Of a stretch of DNA of 33,516 nt, positions 30,792-33,516 are shown piece by piece (within the stretch, counting starts at the first letter, position 1; every line of letters begins with the position of its first letter). Both the position numbers and the translations under genes were made by a program. This DNA comes from Alcanivorax sp. Its GTDB lineage: Bacteria > Pseudomonadota > Gammaproteobacteria > Pseudomonadales > Alcanivoracaceae. Below the pieces are notes generated by a model that saw only the letters and a program-made list of their open reading frames with translations, ran no database searches and was not told the origin of the DNA. Location of the stretch: positions 1 to 33,516 of the forward strand of contig NZ_NVWY01000045.1 of NCBI RefSeq assembly GCF_002733835.1, read 5' to 3'.

Positions 30792-31619
30792 ATGAATCGG
30801 AAATAGGTAACGGGGGGCGTAAGTTCCCTTAGCGCCTTGCGCAGCGGCGCGTGTTTTTGCGTCCGCTGCCTTGCCTGGTTAAGTGGCGACACAGCAGCCT
30901 ACCCAAAGACCACGATGTGAGCCTGCGAACCAGACTACATTTATGGCACCCGCAAGGACTCAAACCCTGAAGACACCCCAACCTGAAATGTGGCCGCCCA
31001 CAACGAACGAAAACGACTAGCCACAACCTCTTGTTTTTCTAACGCCACCAGATTGCATGACTGTGGCACCGACTCTGAACCTTGCTATGCCATAGAAAAA
31101 GCAGAGCCATTTAACAGCGTATTAGTTAGAACGTTCCGCATAAATCGGTTCCTCATAACTCTGGAATCATGCTTCCCTTTCCCGAAGAAAAGCCTGCCAT
31201 AACAATAGGTTGTGGCGCTACAACCAATTTCCTGCACGGAGTTATAAGGAGCGTTCTATATAACTCCTGGAGAATTGTCATCCATTGGATGACAGCAAGG
31301 TGCTTGATAAAAAAGAAAATTGTAGCGGGCGGGGTGCGTAAGTAGGGCGGTTTCCGCTGAAAACAAGTAAACCGCACTCCTTCGCGGGCTTTATGCTGGT
31401 AAGCCGTCACTATCAGGCGGCTTGCGGTTCTCGTGCATCCGGTTGGGTCGTCGCAGCGCTCCTGGATCATTGAGCCTCGGTCCATTCTTCCTGAGTACCC
31501 TCATGGTCCCGCTTGGCGGTCATCTGCCGTACGTGGAAGGAGGCGCGGATTACGCAGTGGTGGATAGCACATTAACGTCCATAGGGTTGTCGCTGAGCAG
31601 ATCGGGCAGGCGGAGGTTT
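30792..31619. other. AT-richer 828-bp gap with clustered stem-loops, no gene recognised
   Basis: No convincing protein is visible; the 110-residue minus-strand frame at 31153-31485 lacks a recognisable domain. GC is about 37-43 % in the two 60-bp lines I counted (31081 and 31261), below the surrounding genes. Three stem-loops follow one another: GGTTGT/ACAACC (31208-31225), GGAGTTATA/TATAACTCC (31238-31267), and TGTCATCCA/TGGATGACA (31276-31294). A further pair, GCGGTTT/AAACCGC, lies at about 31347-31375. It may be a decayed mobile element or a structured RNA. Confidence 0.45.
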
Positions 31620-31889
31620 TTACGCCTTGCCGGTACGCTCGCGGTGGGGGCAGCCGGGCCAGCAGCAGGGGCGGCGTTTACCGGCGGTGAGGTTTTCCCT
31701 GGCGCGGGTAATGCGCCCCTGTCGGATTGCCTGTTTCTTGGCATCTTCTATCCAGCAAATCCATTCGTTACGGGCCAACGGGGTGATGTCTTCCCATTGC
31801 GCCAGCATGGCGCTGTCAGCCTGTAGGGTGTGGCGAAGGTCGTCGGGCAGTGCGTGGACCACGCCACCGCTGATGGTCTGGTTTGCCAT
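31620..31889 (-). CDS. OmdA-domain (YdeI/OmpD-associated) protein
   Basis: The 89-residue protein matches the C-terminal domain of the YdeI/OmpD-associated family: VHALPDDLRHTLQADSAMLAQW (quoted in part), then ARNEWICWIEDAKKQAIRQGRI, then RRPCCWPGCPHR near the end. The three Cys in CCWPGC are usual for the short members. Full-length family proteins are about 190 residues, so this is the stand-alone domain form. The ATG at 31889 has AGGGA upstream; the frame to 32171 would overlap the amidase gene out of frame and is unlikely. Function is unclear; links to bacteriocin or peptide protection come from distant relatives only. Confidence 0.78.
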   Translation of the reverse strand: MANQTISGGVVHALPDDLRHTLQADSAMLAQWEDITPLARNEWICWIEDAKKQAIRQGRITRARENLTAGKRRPCCWPGCPHRERTGKA

Positions 31890-31947
31890 GATCCAGGTTC
31901 CCTGTGAGATCAACGCACCGACAATAGCAAAAGGCAGTGGGCGGCTT

Positions 31948-33360
31948 CTATGACGTGAGTCTCCTGAAGGCCTGGCTGGCTTCCAGTTCAAAGGCCAGCT
32001 CCAGCAAGGTGCGCTCCTTGCCGTGGCGGCCATTGAGTTGCACTCCAATGGGGGTCCCATTCTCGGCCTGCCCAAGGGGAAGGGAAATGCCCGGACTACC
32101 TGACGCATTGTTGGCGGGTGTGAAGGTGGTGTAACGCAGCAGGCGCTCCAGTTGGGTGTCGAAGTCCACATCGGCGCCCAGGTAACCCAGTTCCGGGGTG
32201 GTGTGGGCCAGCACCGGGGTGAGCACCACGTCGTACTGGTTGAATACTTCTGCGTAGCGGGCCTGACTCTGGCGAAGCTGGCGCAGCATGCCCGGGGTTT
32301 TCAGGAAGCGTTGACGGTAATAGCGGGCCAGACCCTGCGAAAGCGGGTCCAGCTGCTGGCCATCGAACCCTTGAGGGAACAGGGCGCGGCCGAATTTGCT
32401 GATAAAGAAAGCGAGCATGGCCCAGTAAAGCAGGAAATCGTCTACAAACCGCTGGGGCAGGTCGATGCGGGCCATTTCTACATGGTGGCCCAGATCAGAC
32501 AGCTGTTTGGCGGTGGCTTCCACGGCGGCACGGGTTTGCGGGCAGGTGGGGTCGCCGGCGATGGAGTCCACCATCAGGCCGATGCGTCGCCGCTGTTTGC
32601 CGGGGCCGGTGACGTGCCCGACAGCGGGTAGCTTGTTGTTGCGGTAGTACTTTTCGGCTTCGGCGAAGAAGTTGGCGGTGTCGCGCACGGTGCGGCTGAG
32701 CACGCCATCGCTGATGATATTGACCGGCAAGGCTTTGGCGGCTTCCTGGGTCACCAGGCGCCCACGGGTACTTTTCAGGCCCACCAGGCCACAGACGGCG
32801 GCGGGGATGCGAATGGAGCCGCCGCCGTCGTTGCCGTGGGCAATGGGCACGGCGCCGGCGGCCACCAGTGCGGCGCTGCCGCCGGAAGAGCCGCCGGCGG
32901 AGTGGTTCAGGTGCCAGGGGTTGCGGGTGGCCGGGGCGTGAGCCATCTCGGTGGAGGCGGTAAAGCCGAAGGCGGGCAGGGTGGTCTTGCCCAACAGGTT
33001 AAAACCCTGAGCCAGATACTGTTTCGCCAGTACGCTGGTTTTCTTCATGGGTTTGCCACCCACGGCGGCACTGCCATGGCCGGTGGGCAGGCCGCGCAGG
33101 TCGATATTGTCTTTGATCAAGCTGGGAACGCCGGCAAAAAAGCCTTCAAAGTGCTTGTTGTTGGCTCGTTCTCGCGCTCCTGCATAGGTGTCCAGCACCA
33201 GCCCGTTGAGGGTGGGATTGACCCGCTGCAAGCGGGCGATGGCGGCCTCGGTGGCGTTGGTTGCGCTGATGTCGCCGCGTTGCAGGCGCTCTGCCAGGGC
33301 GGTGGCATCATCGGTGCCCAGGGCGTCATCGGTAAAGGCGTGGAGCGTGTGCTGTGTCAT
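31948..33360 (-). CDS. Amidase signature family hydrolase
   Basis: The 470-residue enzyme hydrolyses amide bonds. The catalytic triad is intact: Lys83 in PSLIKDN, cis-Ser158 in GGSSGGS, and nucleophile Ser182 in DGGGSIRIPA. The following KSTRGRL stretch and the long C-terminal substrate region are normal. No signal peptide is seen. The length suits a stand-alone amidase rather than GatA (about 485 residues), and no gatC/gatB is adjacent. Substrate unknown; fatty-acid amide or nylon-oligomer-like substrates are possible. It lies 58 bp upstream of the OmdA gene on the same strand. Confidence 0.92.
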   Translation of the reverse strand: MTQHTLHAFTDDALGTDDATALAERLQRGDISATNATEAAIARLQRVNPTLNGLVLDTYAGARERANNKHFEGFFAGVPSLIKDNIDLRGLPTGHGSAAVGGKPMKKTSVLAKQYLAQGFNLLGKTTLPAFGFTASTEMAHAPATRNPWHLNHSAGGSSGGSAALVAAGAVPIAHGNDGGGSIRIPAAVCGLVGLKSTRGRLVTQEAAKALPVNIISDGVLSRTVRDTANFFAEAEKYYRNNKLPAVGHVTGPGKQRRRIGLMVDSIAGDPTCPQTRAAVEATAKQLSDLGHHVEMARIDLPQRFVDDFLLYWAMLAFFISKFGRALFPQGFDGQQLDPLSQGLARYYRQRFLKTPGMLRQLRQSQARYAEVFNQYDVVLTPVLAHTTPELGYLGADVDFDTQLERLLRYTTFTPANNASGSPGISLPLGQAENGTPIGVQLNGRHGKERTLLELAFELEASQAFRRLTS

Positions 33361-33458
33361 GGTGTCTCACGGGCAGGCTGTTATTTTGCACGAATGTACC
33401 AACTTGGCGCGAGCCAGGCAGGGGCGGATCGGGCCAATCGGGCTGGCGGCAGAGGCTT

Positions 33459-33516
33459 TCAGGGGCGCGCCCGTTCCACACGCTTGTGCTGGGCCAGCAA
33501 GTGGCGGGCCAGGGTG
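33459..33516 (-). CDS. C-terminal end of a minus-strand gene cut by the window edge
   Basis: A minus-strand frame enters from the right edge and stops with TGA at 33459-33461. It encodes TLARHLLAQHKRVERARP, a basic helical tail with no recognisable family. It lies about 100 bp upstream of the amidase start, on the same strand. It could be chance. Confidence 0.4.
   Translation of the reverse strand, partial: TLARHLLAQHKRVERARP

Noticed and set aside
31153..31485. 110-residue minus-strand frame in the rlmF-OmdA gap
   Set aside because: No family resemblance, no ribosome site, and it covers the stem-loop region; kept only as noncoding.
31422..31826. 134-residue plus-strand frame overlapping the OmdA gene
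   Set aside because: Gly/Ala-rich shadow of the OmdA gene in the opposite strand.

Overview
The window looks like chromosome of a high-GC marine gammaproteobacterium of the Alcanivorax type. The main evidence is a rubredoxin/rubredoxin-reductase pair (rubA-rubB, the electron supply of alkane hydroxylases), chorismate lyase beside it, an ectoine hydroxylase (salt adaptation), and ordinary gammaproteobacterial housekeeping genes. This assignment rests on gene content and protein character only. There is no tRNA, rRNA, CRISPR array or intact mobile element. The one insertion-sequence trace is the last 21 codons of an IS110-like transposase at the left edge.

Layout. 1-2.7 kb: transposase tail, ubiC (-), a divergent control region with two palindromes, rubA-rubB (+), an SCP2-like protein. 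2.8-6.1 kb: lipoprotein, a haem-globin-coupled diguanylate cyclase, and a convergent DinF-type MATE exporter. 6.1-9.4 kb: a REPIN, the zinc importer znuCB (-) and znuA (+), and a small secreted protein. 9.6-14.6 kb: cellulase-like TIM-barrel protein, homoserine kinase (-), small outer-membrane barrel, HSL-type esterase, DUF815 ATPase (-). 14.8-18.0 kb: lipoprotein and the coupled DUF2868/DUF3482 GTPase pair. 18.1-22.0 kb: a MarR-controlled aromatic-acid efflux operon (FUSC/AaeB, AaeX, HlyD/AaeA). 22.1-22.9 kb: DUF1963 protein. 22.9-27.7 kb: valine degradation (AraC regulator, mmsA, acyl-CoA dehydrogenase, mmsB). 27.9-33.4 kb: ectD (-), SRPBCC protein (-), rlmF (+), an AT-richer 0.8 kb gap, an OmdA-domain protein (-), an amidase (-), and the tail of another minus-strand gene.

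The most unusual content is intergenic. Seven places carry runs of 3-5 degenerate 7-bp direct repeats. In six of them the run is matched by an inverted run of the same unit at the other end, giving elements of about 80-180 bp. Four unit types occur: AGTTBAA (three copies), CGCYNGA (two), GTCNGAC (one), and KAATARY (one). Within a type the variation is concentrated at few positions. Six of the seven sites begin within 8 bp of a stop codon, or contain it; the seventh fills the znuC/znuA divergent promoter region. I know of no named family that covers all four types. This is the strongest candidate in the window for an undescribed system. Classical Pseudomonas-like REP sequences (TGTAGGAG...) are present separately.

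The genes form several small functional groups: alkane-oxidation electron transfer, zinc uptake, aromatic-acid efflux and branched-chain amino-acid catabolism. They do not form one island.
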